Notes: generated from the letters alone by a model not told the origin. 64,000 nucleotides of DNA from an uncultured Arthrobacter sp. (GCF_947493765.1 NZ_CANLSZ010000008.1:58250-122249); one strand, 5' to 3'. Counted from the first letter of the stretch, positions 36,606 through 46,218 are shown. Program-made: numbers and translations.

Positions 36606-36768
36606 TCCCTAATGGCACCCTAACCGGGCTCGCCAAGGCTCGCCCGGCCAGGGAACCCAGCCATCAGGGGCCCACCCACCAGTTCCCCGACAGGGGTCCT
36701 GGACGCAGGCTCCCGGCAGCTCCGATCAGCCGATCAATGCTCTACCCAATACCTTCGTAGGAGAAGTA

Positions 36769-37170
36769 ATGCCCCCCAAGACTCGTGGAGCGGTGCGCAA
36801 GCCGCGTCGCAAGGACAAGAAGAACATCGCGCTCGGCCAGGCGCACATCAAGAGCACCTTCAACAACACGATCGTGTCCATCACGGATCCCAGCGGAGCC
36901 GTCATCTCCTGGGCCTCCGCCGGTGAGGTCGGTTTCAAGGGCTCGCGCAAGTCGACGCCCTTCGCGGCGCAGATGGCCGCGGAGGCCGCGGCGAAGCGTG
37001 CTCAGGAGCACGGCGTCCGCAAGGTGGACGTGTTCGTGAAGGGCCCCGGTTCGGGGCGCGAGACCGCGATCCGCTCGCTGCAGGCCACGGGCCTCGAGGT
37101 CGGGTCCATCCAGGACGTCACCCCGAGCGCGCACAACGGCTGCCGCCCCCCGAAGCGCCGCCGCGTCTGA
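36769..37170 (+). CDS. rpsK: 30S ribosomal protein S11
   Basis: 133 residues. Platform protein near the mRNA exit. [18 protein letters not shown] and the ending [17 protein letters not shown] tail (here [14 protein letters not shown]) are diagnostic. In many bacteria rpsD follows; here the next gene is rpoA. Confidence 0.98.
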   Translation: MPPKTRGAVRKPRRKDKKNIALGQAHIKSTFNNTIVSITDPSGAVISWASAGEVGFKGSRKSTPFAAQMAAEAAAKRAQEHGVRKVDVFVKGPGSGRETAIRSLQATGLEVGSIQDVTPSAHNGCRPPKRRRV

Positions 37171-37186
37171 GTCGGCCCCAGGTCAC

Positions 37187-37228
37187 GACGCCGCCCGGTG
37201 GATCCCGTGGGATCCTCCGGGCGGCGTC
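37187..37228 (+). terminator. Strong hairpin between rpsK and rpoA
   Basis: A 12-bp stem (37187-37198 with 37217-37228) continues, after one T-T mismatch, into a GGATCCC/GGGATCC pair. It starts 17 bases after the rpsK stop. It can end or attenuate the infA-rpsK transcript, so rpoA probably has a promoter of its own. Confidence 0.75.
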
Positions 37229-37282
37229 CGGGGCCTGTCCGCCCGAGCAGGCTGACCAGCAGTTCCGCCCATTCCGAAGTGT

Positions 37283-37292
37283 CATATAGCGG
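37283..37292 (+). promoter_or_regulatory. rpoA: CATATAGCGG box before rpoA
   Basis: The same ten bases occur at 6046-6055 in the rpoB leader; CATATAGC also occurs at 44984 before rplM. Here it lies 24 bases before the rpoA start. TATAGC could be a -10, but the upstream -35 (TTCCGC, spacer 16) is poor. Confidence 0.4.
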
Positions 37293-37315
37293 ATGCTTCC
37301 TGAAAGGAAATGTAC

Positions 37316-38326
37316 GTGCTCATTGCACAGCGCCCCACCCTGACCGAAGAGGTCGTCGCCGACAACAGGTCGCGGTTCGTCATCGAACCCCTCGAGCCCG
37401 GGTTCGGTTACACCCTCGGCAACTCCCTCCGCCGCACGCTGCTGTCCTCCATCCCCGGTGCCGCCGTCACGAGCATCCGGATCGACGGTGTCCTCCACGA
37501 GTTCACCACCGTTCCCGGGGTCAAGGAGGATGTCACCGAGATCATCCTGAACATCAAGAACCTCGCCGTCTCCTCCGAGCACGACGAGCCCGTCGTCGCC
37601 TACCTGCGCAAGCAGGGTCCCGGCGTCGTCACCGCGGCGGACATCGCCCCGCCGGCCGGCGTCGAGTTCCACAACCCGGATCTGCACATCGCCACGCTGA
37701 ACTCGAAGGGCAAGTTCGAGCTCGAACTGACCATCGAGCGCGGCCGCGGTTACGTCTCGGCATCCCAGAACAAGTCGGGCGACTCCGAGATCGGCCGCAT
37801 CCCGGTCGACTCGATCTACTCGCCCGTCCTGAAGGTGACCTTCCGTGTGGAGGCCACCCGTGTGGAGCAGCGCACCGACTTCGACAAGCTCATCGTGGAC
37901 GTGGAGACGAAGGACGCCATCGCCCCCCGCGACGCCGTCGCCTCGGCCGGTACCACGCTCGTCGAGCTCTTCGGCCTCGCCCGTGAACTGAATGTGGCTG
38001 CCGAGGGCATCGAGATCGGGCCCTCGCCCACGGACGCCGCTCTCGCGGCCGACATGGCGCTGCCCATCGAGGACCTCGAGCTGACCGTCAGGTCCTACAA
38101 CTGCCTGAAGCGTGAGGGCATCCACTCCGTGGGTGAACTCGTGGTCCGCTCCGAGGCCGATCTCATGGACATCCGCAACTTCGGAGCCAAGTCCATCGAC
38201 GAGGTCAAGGCGAAGCTCGTGGAGCTGGGGCTGTCCCTGAAGGATTCCCCTCCCGGGTTCGATCTCGCAGCCCGCGCGGCCGCCATCGACGAGGACGACG
38301 CCGACTTCGGCACCGAAGAGGTCTAG
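37316..38326 (+). CDS. rpoA: DNA-directed RNA polymerase subunit alpha
   Basis: 336 residues. The N-terminal domain dimerises and nucleates polymerase assembly ([28 protein letters not shown]); the C-terminal domain ([21 protein letters not shown] to [10 protein letters not shown]) binds UP elements and activators. I prefer the GTG at 37316 because AAAGGAAA is correctly spaced; the ATG at 37310 sits too close to it and would add only two residues. Confidence 0.97.
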   Translation: MLIAQRPTLTEEVVADNRSRFVIEPLEPGFGYTLGNSLRRTLLSSIPGAAVTSIRIDGVLHEFTTVPGVKEDVTEIILNIKNLAVSSEHDEPVVAYLRKQGPGVVTAADIAPPAGVEFHNPDLHIATLNSKGKFELELTIERGRGYVSASQNKSGDSEIGRIPVDSIYSPVLKVTFRVEATRVEQRTDFDKLIVDVETKDAIAPRDAVASAGTTLVELFGLARELNVAAEGIEIGPSPTDAALAADMALPIEDLELTVRSYNCLKREGIHSVGELVVRSEADLMDIRNFGAKSIDEVKAKLVELGLSLKDSPPGFDLAARAAAIDEDDADFGTEEV

Positions 38327-38388
38327 AACGCTATCCGTTCCGGCCCGCAGCAGAGCGGTCCCAGAACTTCTAATGAGGAGAAAGAAAC

Positions 38389-39015
38389 ATGCCCACACCC
38401 ACCAAGGGCCCACGTCTCGGAGGCGGTCCGGCGCACGAGCGCCTGATGCTCGCCAACCTGGCCGCCTCACTGTTCGAGCACAAGCGCATCACCACCACGG
38501 TGACCAAGGCCAAGCGGCTGCGGCCCTACGCGGAGCGTCTCATCACCTTCGCCAAGAAGGGTGACCTGGCCTCGCGCCGTCGCGTCCTCGGCGTCATCAG
38601 CAGCAAGAGCATCGTCCACGAGCTGTTCACGGACATCGCCCCTGCTGTCGCCAACCGCGAGGGCGGCTACACCCGCATCACCAAGATCGGCAACCGCAAG
38701 GGCGACAACGCCCCCATGGCGGTCATCGAACTGGTGCTCGACCCCATGTCGCCCAAGCAGTCCGTGGTCGCAGAGGCCGAGCGGGCCACGACGCCCGCTG
38801 CACCGGCAGCAGAGCCCGTGGATTCTGCCGATTCCGCTGATTCCGTGGACTCCGTGGATTCTGCCGACTCCGCTGATTCCGTGGACTCCGTAGATTCTGC
38901 CGACTCCGCAGACTCGGTCGAGGTGCAGGCCGAGGACACCACGGTCGACGCCGAAGCAGGGTCCGACGACGAGATCGTCGTCGTCGAGGGCACGGTCGAG
39001 GACGAGAAGAAGTAG
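38389..39015 (+). CDS. rplQ: 50S ribosomal protein L17 with Asp-Ser repeat tail
   Basis: 208 residues; E. coli L17 is 127. The conserved core ([24 protein letters not shown] to about residue 125) is followed by a tail in which [12 protein letters not shown] repeats from about residue 145 to 178, and then an acidic end. The tail is strongly negative and surely disordered. It is encoded by a 36-bp tandem repeat, so its length may vary between strains. truA follows after seven bases. Confidence 0.96.
   Translation: MPTPTKGPRLGGGPAHERLMLANLAASLFEHKRITTTVTKAKRLRPYAERLITFAKKGDLASRRRVLGVISSKSIVHELFTDIAPAVANREGGYTRITKIGNRKGDNAPMAVIELVLDPMSPKQSVVAEAERATTPAAPAAEPVDSADSADSVDSVDSADSADSVDSVDSADSADSVEVQAEDTTVDAEAGSDDEIVVVEGTVEDEKK
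38821..38922 (+). repeat. 36-bp tandem repeat within rplQ
   Basis: About 2.8 copies: 38821-38856, 38857-38892 and a partial copy 38893-38922. Each encodes [12 protein letters not shown]. Copies differ at a few silent bases (such as GAT/GAC and GTG/GTA), so the protein repeat is kept while the DNA has drifted. The 36-bp unit is itself built from shorter 6-9 base steps. Confidence 0.95.
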
Positions 39016-39022
39016 TCTCCCC

Positions 39023-39988
39023 TTGATCCAGCTCGAGCCCGCCGCTCCCCGAGGGGACGGCGGGCTCCTGCGTATCCGGCTCGACATCGCCTACGACGGC
39101 AGCCTCTTCTCCGGCTGGGCCCTCCAGCCCGGGCTGACCACCGTGGAGGGCATCCTCGAGGACGCCCTCTTCACGCTCCTGCGCCGCAGGGTGCGCCTGA
39201 CCGTCGGGGGGCGGACGGATGCAGGAGTGCACGCTCGCGGGCAGGTGGCGCACGTGGACCTGACTCCCGCCGAGTGGGAGGGCATGGCGCGCGGCCGCGA
39301 CGCCGACCCCTCGACGGCGTTCCTGCGACGCGTCGCCGGCACCATCAACCGTGTCCTCACCAGCGGCCCGACCGGTCCCGACCGGACGGTGCGCAGCATG
39401 GTGCCCGCCGTCGTCGTGCGCTCCGCGGCGCGTGCTCCGGAGGGGTTCGACGCACGCTTCTCGGCACTCTGGCGACGCTACAGCTACACCATCGCCGACA
39501 CGGCGACCGGGCAGGATCCGCTCCGCCGCGCGACGACACTCTGGTATCCGGCATCGCTGGATGTCGGACTGCTCAACGAGGGAGCGACCCACCTGCTGGG
39601 TATGCAGGATTTCGCGGCGTTCTGCAAACCGCGCGAGGGCGCGACCACCATCCGCGACCTGCAGCGCTACGAGTTCGCCCGCGAGCCCGACGGCGAGATC
39701 GTCGCGACCGTCCAGGCCGACGCGTTCTGCCACACCATGGTCCGGGCACTGGTCGGCTCCACACTGCGGGTGGGCTCCGGGGAGATGCCGCCGGCGTGGC
39801 TGGCCGGTCGTCTCGCTGCTCGGACCAAGGACGCCCGGTCCATCCTGGCTGCACCGCATCCCCTCGTCCTCGAGGAGATTGCCTACCCGCCGGACGAGGA
39901 CCTGACGGCCCGCGCTGCACTGACCAGGGCGCGCCGGACCCCGGACGCCACGGCGGATACGCAGGACCGATCGGGGCGGTCCGTCTAG
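39023..39988 (+). CDS. truA: tRNA pseudouridine(38-40) synthase TruA
   Basis: Modifies the anticodon arm of many tRNAs. 321 residues as read. The catalytic Asp66 lies in GRTDAGVHA; LDIAYDGSLFSGWALQ is the N-terminal core. The start is uncertain: TTG at 39023 lacks a clear ribosome site, and the conserved part begins near residue 16. The C-terminus extends past the catalytic domain in a charged tail. Its TAG overlaps the stop of the convergent histidine kinase gene. Confidence 0.92.
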   Translation: MIQLEPAAPRGDGGLLRIRLDIAYDGSLFSGWALQPGLTTVEGILEDALFTLLRRRVRLTVGGRTDAGVHARGQVAHVDLTPAEWEGMARGRDADPSTAFLRRVAGTINRVLTSGPTGPDRTVRSMVPAVVVRSAARAPEGFDARFSALWRRYSYTIADTATGQDPLRRATTLWYPASLDVGLLNEGATHLLGMQDFAAFCKPREGATTIRDLQRYEFAREPDGEIVATVQADAFCHTMVRALVGSTLRVGSGEMPPAWLAGRLAARTKDARSILAAPHPLVLEEIAYPPDEDLTARAALTRARRTPDATADTQDRSGRSV

Positions 39989-41655
39989 ACGGAGCCCTCG
40001 AAGGTCTCCTGGTGCATGCGCTCGACCTCGCCGTTGACCGGGAGGGTGACCGTGAAGCAGCTGCCCTCACCGGGTGAGCTGGTGCATCCGATGGACCCAC
40101 CGTGACCCTCCACGATGGCTCGTGTGATGGCGAGGCCCAGACCGGCGCCGTCGATCTCCGACCGCCGCGCCGCGGGTGTGCGGTAGAAGCGCGAGAAGAT
40201 CTGGCGCGTCTCCTGCTCCGACATCCCCATGCCCCGGTCCTCGACCTGGAGGGTGATGGCGGTCTGCGTCTCGTCCGCGCGGATGGTGACCGGGCCGCCG
40301 TGCTCCGTGTACTTGATGGCGTTGGAGAGCAGGTTGTCGAGGACCTGGGAGATCCGCAGTGGATCGATGAGGGTCCACAGCGGTGCGCGGACCTCCGTCC
40401 GCAGCTGCACGCCGTGCTTCTCGGCCTTCAGACGGTTCGATCTGACGCTCATCTCGATCAGGGCCGCCAGGTCCACCGGACGCGGATGCACCCGGACGCG
40501 GTCGCCCGCCGTGGAAAGCAGATCGGCGACGAGGTGCAGGACGCGCTCGGCGTTCCGCCCGGCGACGTCGAGGTGATCCCGGAGCCGGTCGGGCAGCGGA
40601 TGCTCGTCCTCCTGCACCAGCTCGAGGTACCCGAGGACCGACGTCAGCGGGGCGTGGAACTCGTGGGAGATGTTGGAGATGAAGGCGTCCTTGGCGGAGA
40701 CCGCCTCCACGAGCTCCGTCACGTCGCTGCAGACGATCAGTGCCCCCGCGATGTCGCCGTCGGCGTTGGTGATGGGGCGCGCAGCAGTGGACAGCGCGCG
40801 CTGGGCGTCGCCGTCGCCCACCCACAGGAGCTGATCCGCGAAGGTCTCGCCCCTGAGGGCACGGGGGACGGGTCGCAGCTCGGGTGGGAGCGGCGTCACG
40901 CCGTCCGGTGCGAACACGAGGGGGTAGGGCTCCCGCTCGTGATCAGGGCCGGCGGACAGCCTGTCGAAGAGCTCCTGCTGCCGATTCGTGAGGGTGGTGG
41001 TGCCGTGCGCATCGACGGCGGTGAGGCCGACGTCGACGGTGTTCAGGATCGCCGTCAGGACCCGCTCCCGGTCGATGGCCGCCTGCAGGAGGTCCTGCAG
41101 TTCGCTGTCACGACGCCGGGCCTCGACCGCCCGCGTCCGCGCCCCGTCGTTCGTGAGGCGCAGGACCACACCGACGCAGAGCATCACGATCGGTAGCAGC
41201 GCCTCCCGGTACGGGTCGTCGCGCGGTTCGACCAGGAGCGGCCATTGGGCCACCAGCGATCCCAGGACCGTCAGCCCGAGGAGCATCCACAGGGGCACCC
41301 TGGACCGTACGAGCCAGAGCACGGGGAAGACCACCAGGATGCCGAGGCCCGGCTGGTTCTCCACCGGCCCGGAGCGCAGCAGGCCGATGGCGACGAAGTC
41401 CAGCACCGGCACGACCACGATCACGCCGGCGGGCAGCCGGAGCCCGGGGACCAGCAGGGAGACGACCAGCAGCCCGAGGATGGTCGAGACGCCGAGCACG
41501 AAACCCGTCCCCGCTGCACCCGGGCGGACCGCCGCGGACACCGCGAGAGCCAGGGCTATGAGGGCCAGCGGGAGCTGGCAGATCGGCACCGACCGGTCGA
41601 GCGACGGGCGGGACCGTGTTCCGGGGGCGGGCGCCGCGTGTCCGACCCTAGACAT
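39985..41655 (-). CDS. Membrane-bound sensor histidine kinase with PAS domain
   Basis: About 556 residues. Five or six hydrophobic segments between about 24 and 165 form the membrane sensor; a PAS-like domain spans about 195-315; the phospho-acceptor is His331 in SNISHEFHAPLT. ATP-binding boxes DNLLSNAIKY (N), DRGMGMS (G1) and GAGLGLAITRAIVEGHGG (G2) are intact. Two starts are possible: ATG at 41655 (used here) and TTG at 41694, which has GGAAAGA nearby and adds 13 residues. It is divergent from a response regulator gene, its likely partner. The signal is unknown. Confidence 0.9.
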   Translation of the reverse strand: MSRVGHAAPAPGTRSRPSLDRSVPICQLPLALIALALAVSAAVRPGAAGTGFVLGVSTILGLLVVSLLVPGLRLPAGVIVVVPVLDFVAIGLLRSGPVENQPGLGILVVFPVLWLVRSRVPLWMLLGLTVLGSLVAQWPLLVEPRDDPYREALLPIVMLCVGVVLRLTNDGARTRAVEARRRDSELQDLLQAAIDRERVLTAILNTVDVGLTAVDAHGTTTLTNRQQELFDRLSAGPDHEREPYPLVFAPDGVTPLPPELRPVPRALRGETFADQLLWVGDGDAQRALSTAARPITNADGDIAGALIVCSDVTELVEAVSAKDAFISNISHEFHAPLTSVLGYLELVQEDEHPLPDRLRDHLDVAGRNAERVLHLVADLLSTAGDRVRVHPRPVDLAALIEMSVRSNRLKAEKHGVQLRTEVRAPLWTLIDPLRISQVLDNLLSNAIKYTEHGGPVTIRADETQTAITLQVEDRGMGMSEQETRQIFSRFYRTPAARRSEIDGAGLGLAITRAIVEGHGGSIGCTSSPGEGSCFTVTLPVNGEVERMHQETFEGSV

Positions 41656-41851
41656 GTGCCGCCGCGGGCAAGGGGAAATACTGCATTCTGACAATCTTTC
41701 CGACGCTGAGACCTACGTACTGGCTATCAGTATGTCCCGGAATCCGTGTCCGGCCCGGACCTCGGGCGGGGAGTCGGTGGTGGAGTCGGGCACAATGTGA
41801 CTGACGACGAGCCGCAACGTGCTCGGGGACGAGGGAGAAGGGGGACTGCGG

Positions 41852-42628
41852 GTGAGCGATCCGGGAGTGGCAGTAGTGATCGAGGACGACGCCGATGTGC
41901 GGAACCTCGTCGGCGCCGTCCTGAGGCAATCGGGGTTCGAGGTTCATGTCGCGCCGGACGGTCGGGCCGGCGTCGAGCTGGTCCGGACCCACGATGCGAC
42001 GGTGGTCACCGTGGACGTGGGGCTGCCGGACATCGACGGCTACGAGGTGCTTCGACGCCTCCGCAGTTTCAGCACCTGCTATGTGGTCATGCTGACCTCC
42101 CACGGCGACGAACTCGACACGCTCACGGCCCTGCAGTCCGGAGCCGACGACTACCTCACCAAGCCGTTCCGGCCCCGCGAGCTCAGGGCGCGGATCGCGG
42201 CGATGCTGCGGCGACCCCGCGCCGTCCCGCCGCCCCCGGCGAACGTACCGGCCGAACAGGAGCCCCCGATGACGCCGACGCAGACGCCTGCGCCGTCATC
42301 GATCCTGGAGCACAACGGCCTGGAGCTCGACACCTCCACGCGCTTCGTCGCCGTGGAGGGGCGCGAGCTGCCCCTGACCCGCAGTGAGTTCGATCTGCTC
42401 AGCGAGATGCTCAGGAGCGTGGGAGCCGTCAGGACCAAGGCGGATCTGGTGAGGGTGGTGCGGGGGGACCGCTACGACCGCGACACCTACATCAGCGATT
42501 CGGACGAGAGGGCCATCGAGGTCCATGTCGGCAATCTCCGGCGCAAGCTCGACGAGGACCCGAAGACCCCGCGGTGGATCCAGACGGTGCGCGGTGTGGG
42601 GTACCGCCTGACACCCCGCTCCGGCTAG
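41852..42628 (+). CDS. OmpR-family response regulator
   Basis: 258 residues: receiver domain (about 5-120) with acidic pair Glu11-Asp12, phosphorylation site Asp55 and Lys104 in YLTKPF; a Pro-rich linker (PPPPANVP) of about 30 residues; winged-helix DNA-binding domain (about 155-255) ending IQTVRGVGYRLTPRSG. The GTG at 41852 is preceded by GAAGGGGG. The 196-bp gap to the divergent kinase should contain both promoters. The PAS-GGDEF-EAL gene starts 140 bases downstream and is a plausible target. Confidence 0.93.
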   Translation: MSDPGVAVVIEDDADVRNLVGAVLRQSGFEVHVAPDGRAGVELVRTHDATVVTVDVGLPDIDGYEVLRRLRSFSTCYVVMLTSHGDELDTLTALQSGADDYLTKPFRPRELRARIAAMLRRPRAVPPPPANVPAEQEPPMTPTQTPAPSSILEHNGLELDTSTRFVAVEGRELPLTRSEFDLLSEMLRSVGAVRTKADLVRVVRGDRYDRDTYISDSDERAIEVHVGNLRRKLDEDPKTPRWIQTVRGVGYRLTPRSG

Positions 42629-42722
42629 CACCGGGCAGGCGCTCCGGCCGAGCGACGGACGGGAGCATCACGCCCGAGATCCTGCGGGGAACGCGCGGAA
42701 ATACTGTGCGATTGCGCAGGAA

Positions 42723-42762
42723 GCACGTCCGAGACGACGGTCGGACGTGCCGGCCCTACACT
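42723..42762 (+). promoter_or_regulatory. Inverted repeat and leaderless promoter of the GGDEF-EAL gene
   Basis: A perfect 10-bp inverted repeat (GCACGTCCGA at 42723-42732, TCGGACGTGC at 42741-42750) with an 8-base centre overlies the -35 zone of TACACT (42757-42762), which is only 6 bases before the ATG. It could be the binding site of the upstream response regulator, or the terminator of that gene. Confidence 0.5.
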
Positions 42763-42768
42763 GTCGCA

Positions 42769-45006
42769 ATGACCGCCTCCCCGTCCCCGATCGGTGTCGC
42801 CCGGCACGACCCGCGCACGCCGTCGTGTCCGGCGGGAGTCGGGTCCGGGGTGCCCGGGCAGCCCGGACCCGGGGCGGAGGAGATCCGCTACCTCCGCCGC
42901 TTGGCCGCCCTGGTGGAAGCCTCCCGCGACGCGATCAACGGGACGGACCGGGACGGCATCATCACCAGCTGGAACACCGGTGCCGAGCGGATCTACGGGT
43001 ACAGCGCGGAGCAGGCGATCGGGAGCAGTTTCGAGATGCTCACGGCCGGCGATTCGGGTGGTGCAGGACGCGCGCTGCGGTCGAGGATCGCCGAGGGCGG
43101 GGGACTGTCCGGCGCTCCGGTGGTCGCCAGGCGCCGGGACGGCTCACTCGTGGAGATCTCGCTGACCGTCTCCCCGGTCTTCGGCAGCGACGGCACGGTG
43201 ATCGGTGCATCGGCGATCGCGCGGGAGCTCACCGACGTCGAGCAGCAGCGGGCCGATGCCATCCACGAGCGCGACCGGTTGACCTTCGCGCAGGAGATCG
43301 CCCACGTGGGCTCCGTCGAGGTGAACATGGTGACGGGGCACCGGTGGTGGTCCGACGAGTACTTCCGGATCCACGGTCTGCCGCTCGACGCGATCCCGAC
43401 GGAGGAGCTGTGGCACTCGGTGCTGCACCCCGAGGACCGCGAGATGGTCCGGCGGGTCTGGGGCGAACTCGAGTCCGGCGGACCGCCGCTGAAGCTGGTC
43501 CACCGAATCATGCGCCCCAACGGCGAGGTGCGCTGGGTCCATACGCGGGCCGCCGCCGAGCACAGCGACGGAGTGCTCATCCGGCTGCTCGAGACGGTGG
43601 TGGACATCACCGAACGCAAGCTCGCCGACGAGGCCCTCGAACGCCTCGCCTTCCAGGACCCGCTGACCGGCCTGGCCAACCGGGCGCTGCTGGCGAACTG
43701 CATCGACGTCGCCCTCGAGGACGCTGCCGGGTCCGGGACCCGCGTGGGCGTACTCTTCCTCGACGTCAACCGGTTCAAGGTGGTCAACGACGGGCTCGGC
43801 CACGCCGCCGGGGACAGCCTGCTCGTCCAGCTCGCCGCGCGCCTGCGCGGGGCGGTGCGTCCCTCGGACACCCTGGCCCGGTTCGCCGGGGACGAGTTCG
43901 TGATCGTGTGCGGTGGTATGGGGCTCGACGACGCCCATGAGCTGGCAGGGCGCATCGCGGCCACGGTGCAGGCTCCGTTCGACCTGCTGGGGCAGGAACT
44001 GTTCGTCACCGTCAGTATCGGCATCGCCCTGTCCTCCGGGGACGACACCGCGGCCTCCCTGCTCCATCAGGCGGACGCCGCGATGTACGTGGCGAAGGAG
44101 ACCGAGCGGATCGACGGCGTGGTGTTCGACGAGTCGATGCATCGTCGTGCCGAGGTCCGCCTCGACATCGGCTCCCAGCTGCCGCGTGCCCTCGAACGGG
44201 GCGAGCTCGAGATCTACTACCAGCCCATCGTCGGGGTGGCCGATCAGCGGCCCGTCGGTGTCGAGGCGCTCCTGCGCTGGAGGCACCCCAAGCACGGGCT
44301 CGTGTCACCGTGCGAGTTCGTCCCGATCGCGGAGGAGACGGGCTTGATCGTGCCGATCGGGAGGTGGGTGCTCGTCCAGGCGCTCGCGCAGGCGCAGCGC
44401 TGGCGTGCGGACGTCCCCGGCGCCGCCGGACTGCGGATCGCCGTCAATCTGTCCGCCCGCCAGCTCGTGGATCCCGACCTGTGCGCCTCCGTCGCGGACG
44501 CGATCGGGCGCGCCGGGATCGACCCGTCCGCCGTCGAGCTCGAGATCACCGAGTCCACCCTCATGAAGAACGTGGAGCGATCCATGGCGACGCTCACGCA
44601 GCTCCGCGGCCTCGGGGTGGGGCTGTCGGTGGACGACTTCGGGACCGGCTACTCCTCCCTGAGCTATCTGAGCCGGTTCCCGGTGACCACGCTGAAGGTC
44701 GACAGGTCCTTCGTGGAGGAACTGGACGGCAGGGACGAACACGCCCGCCCCATCATCGCTGCGGTCACGATGATGGCCGCGGCCCTCGGCCTGGACGTCG
44801 TCGCGGAGGGCGTCGAGACGCCGAACCAGCTCGAGCAACTGGACGCACTCGACGTCGGTTCGGCCCAGGGCTTTCTCTGGGCCGAACCACTGCGGGTCGA
44901 CGACGTCGTCCCGTGGCTGTCGGCCCGGGCGGGCTCCGTGGACAGGCGCCCGCACGACCCGTCGCCGTCGTCGCGGGTTTTGCCATATAGCAGCGTGGCA
45001 CGCTAA
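42769..45006 (+). CDS. Cyclic-di-GMP turnover protein with PAS, GGDEF and EAL domains
   Basis: 745 residues, no membrane segment, so cytoplasmic. Two PAS domains (about 45-165 and 175-285) are followed by a diguanylate cyclase domain and a phosphodiesterase domain. The cyclase motif reads AGDEF (373-377) instead of GGDEF, a variant found in both active and inactive enzymes. The phosphodiesterase signature EALLRW starts at Glu499, and the loop DDFGTGYSS (Asp622, Asp623) is intact, so c-di-GMP hydrolysis is the safer prediction. The start ATG follows a TACACT -10 by 6 bases and has no ribosome site. Its stop codon lies inside the -10 of the rplM promoter. Confidence 0.92.
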   Translation: MTASPSPIGVARHDPRTPSCPAGVGSGVPGQPGPGAEEIRYLRRLAALVEASRDAINGTDRDGIITSWNTGAERIYGYSAEQAIGSSFEMLTAGDSGGAGRALRSRIAEGGGLSGAPVVARRRDGSLVEISLTVSPVFGSDGTVIGASAIARELTDVEQQRADAIHERDRLTFAQEIAHVGSVEVNMVTGHRWWSDEYFRIHGLPLDAIPTEELWHSVLHPEDREMVRRVWGELESGGPPLKLVHRIMRPNGEVRWVHTRAAAEHSDGVLIRLLETVVDITERKLADEALERLAFQDPLTGLANRALLANCIDVALEDAAGSGTRVGVLFLDVNRFKVVNDGLGHAAGDSLLVQLAARLRGAVRPSDTLARFAGDEFVIVCGGMGLDDAHELAGRIAATVQAPFDLLGQELFVTVSIGIALSSGDDTAASLLHQADAAMYVAKETERIDGVVFDESMHRRAEVRLDIGSQLPRALERGELEIYYQPIVGVADQRPVGVEALLRWRHPKHGLVSPCEFVPIAEETGLIVPIGRWVLVQALAQAQRWRADVPGAAGLRIAVNLSARQLVDPDLCASVADAIGRAGIDPSAVELEITESTLMKNVERSMATLTQLRGLGVGLSVDDFGTGYSSLSYLSRFPVTTLKVDRSFVEELDGRDEHARPIIAAVTMMAAALGLDVVAEGVETPNQLEQLDALDVGSAQGFLWAEPLRVDDVVPWLSARAGSVDRRPHDPSPSSRVLPYSSVAR

Positions 45007-45009
45007 AGT
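44980..45009 (+). promoter_or_regulatory. Candidate rplM-rpsI promoter
   Basis: TTGCCA (44980-44985) and TAAAGT (45004-45009), spacer 18, overlapping the last codons and the stop of the EAL gene. CATATAGC (44984-44991) lies in the spacer. The leader to rplM is about 213 bases and contains no gene. Confidence 0.6.
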
Positions 45010-45228
45010 TGGCAGTCGTCGTGCGTATCCCATCTCGATACGTCTTCGTTCTTCGGAGCGGTTCAGTTGCAGAACCACCTGGCCCGGGGACGGAGCCGAG
45101 ATCCACGGGATCCCTGGCCGTATTTCAGCCCTCACCTGAAGTTCCGGTAGCGCATGAGTCAGCTGAGTTCGCGGATCAGGGTCACCGTTCCCGTGAGCGA
45201 CACCGAAACAGAAACGAAGGCCATAACC

Positions 45229-45672
45229 GTGCGTACGTACACCCCGAAGCCAGGCGACATCACCCGCCAATGGCACGTAATCGATGCAACCGACGTCGTC
45301 CTCGGCCGGCTTGCCAGCCAGACCGCCATCCTGCTGCGCGGGAAGCACAAGCCGACCTTCGCTCCGCACATGGACATGGGCGACTTCGTGGTCATCATCA
45401 ACGCTGACAAGGTCGCGCTCACCGGAGCCAAGCTCGAGCAGAAGCGCGCCTACCGTCACTCCGGTTTCCCGGGCGGCCTCAAGTCCTCCAACTACGCCGA
45501 GCTCCTGGAGAAGAACCCCGAGCGTGCGGTGGAGAAGGCCATTCGCGGCATGCTCCCCAAGAACTCCCTCGCGGCCCAGCAGATCGGCAAGCTCAAGGTC
45601 TACCGCGGCGCCGAGCACCCCCACGCGGCACAGCAGCCCGTGACATACGAAATCACCCAGGTCGCCCAGTAG
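45229..45672 (+). CDS. rplM: 50S ribosomal protein L13
   Basis: 147 residues. Early-assembly large-subunit protein. [20 protein letters not shown] and the region [17 protein letters not shown] are diagnostic. GTG at 45229 with GAAGG 8 bases upstream; in-frame codons back to 45154 add residues not found in L13. Pairs with rpsI in the usual order. Confidence 0.97.
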   Translation: MRTYTPKPGDITRQWHVIDATDVVLGRLASQTAILLRGKHKPTFAPHMDMGDFVVIINADKVALTGAKLEQKRAYRHSGFPGGLKSSNYAELLEKNPERAVEKAIRGMLPKNSLAAQQIGKLKVYRGAEHPHAAQQPVTYEITQVAQ

Positions 45673-45709
45673 TCCTGGCCACCGACACTAATCAGCTTCA
45701 AGGAGAACC

Positions 45710-46207
45710 GTGGCTCAGAACACTGAAGAGATGAATGAACCGACTGAGGAGCTCACCAGCTACACCTCAGAGTCGACCGAGGGTGCCGAGACGACCGTCA
45801 AGGAACGTCCCGCACTGACCGTCGGCGGCGGAGCCGTAGGGCGCCGCAAGGAAGCGATCGCCCGGGTGCGCCTCGTCCCCGGGACGGGCAAGTGGATCGT
45901 CAACGGCCGCGAGCTCGCCGACTACTTCCCGAACAAGCTGCACCAGCAGGAAGTCAACGACCCGTTCAAGCTCCTCGAGCTCGACGGCGCCTACGACGTC
46001 ATCGCCCGGATCCACGGCGGCGGACAGTCCGGCCAGGCCGGGGCACTGCGCCTCGGAGTGGCTCGCACGCTGAACGAGATCGACCGCGAGAACAACCGGC
46101 CCGCCCTCAAGAAGGCAGGCTTCCTCACCCGCGACGCCCGCGTGATCGAGCGCAAGAAGGCCGGTCTCAAGAAGGCGCGCAAGGCACCGCAGTACTCCAA
46201 GAGGTAA
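45710..46207 (+). CDS. rpsI: 30S ribosomal protein S9
   Basis: 165 residues; the core ([19 protein letters not shown]) begins near residue 45 after an acidic, Glu/Thr-rich N-terminal extension. The C-terminal tail [12 protein letters not shown] ends in the Lys-Arg that touches the P-site tRNA. GTG start with AAGGAG upstream. Two terminators follow. Confidence 0.97.
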   Translation: MAQNTEEMNEPTEELTSYTSESTEGAETTVKERPALTVGGGAVGRRKEAIARVRLVPGTGKWIVNGRELADYFPNKLHQQEVNDPFKLLELDGAYDVIARIHGGGQSGQAGALRLGVARTLNEIDRENNRPALKKAGFLTRDARVIERKKAGLKKARKAPQYSKR

Positions 46208-46218
46208 TCCTCGCCCTC

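Noticed and set aside
38821..38922. 36-bp repeats as a CRISPR array
   Set aside because: No unique spacers; copies are directly adjacent, in frame within rplQ, and encode a regular Ser-Asp peptide.
39985..45006. Kinase, regulator and GGDEF-EAL genes as a novel signalling system
   Set aside because: Each component belongs to a well-known family and the combination is common; only the promoter inverted repeat is kept as a finding.
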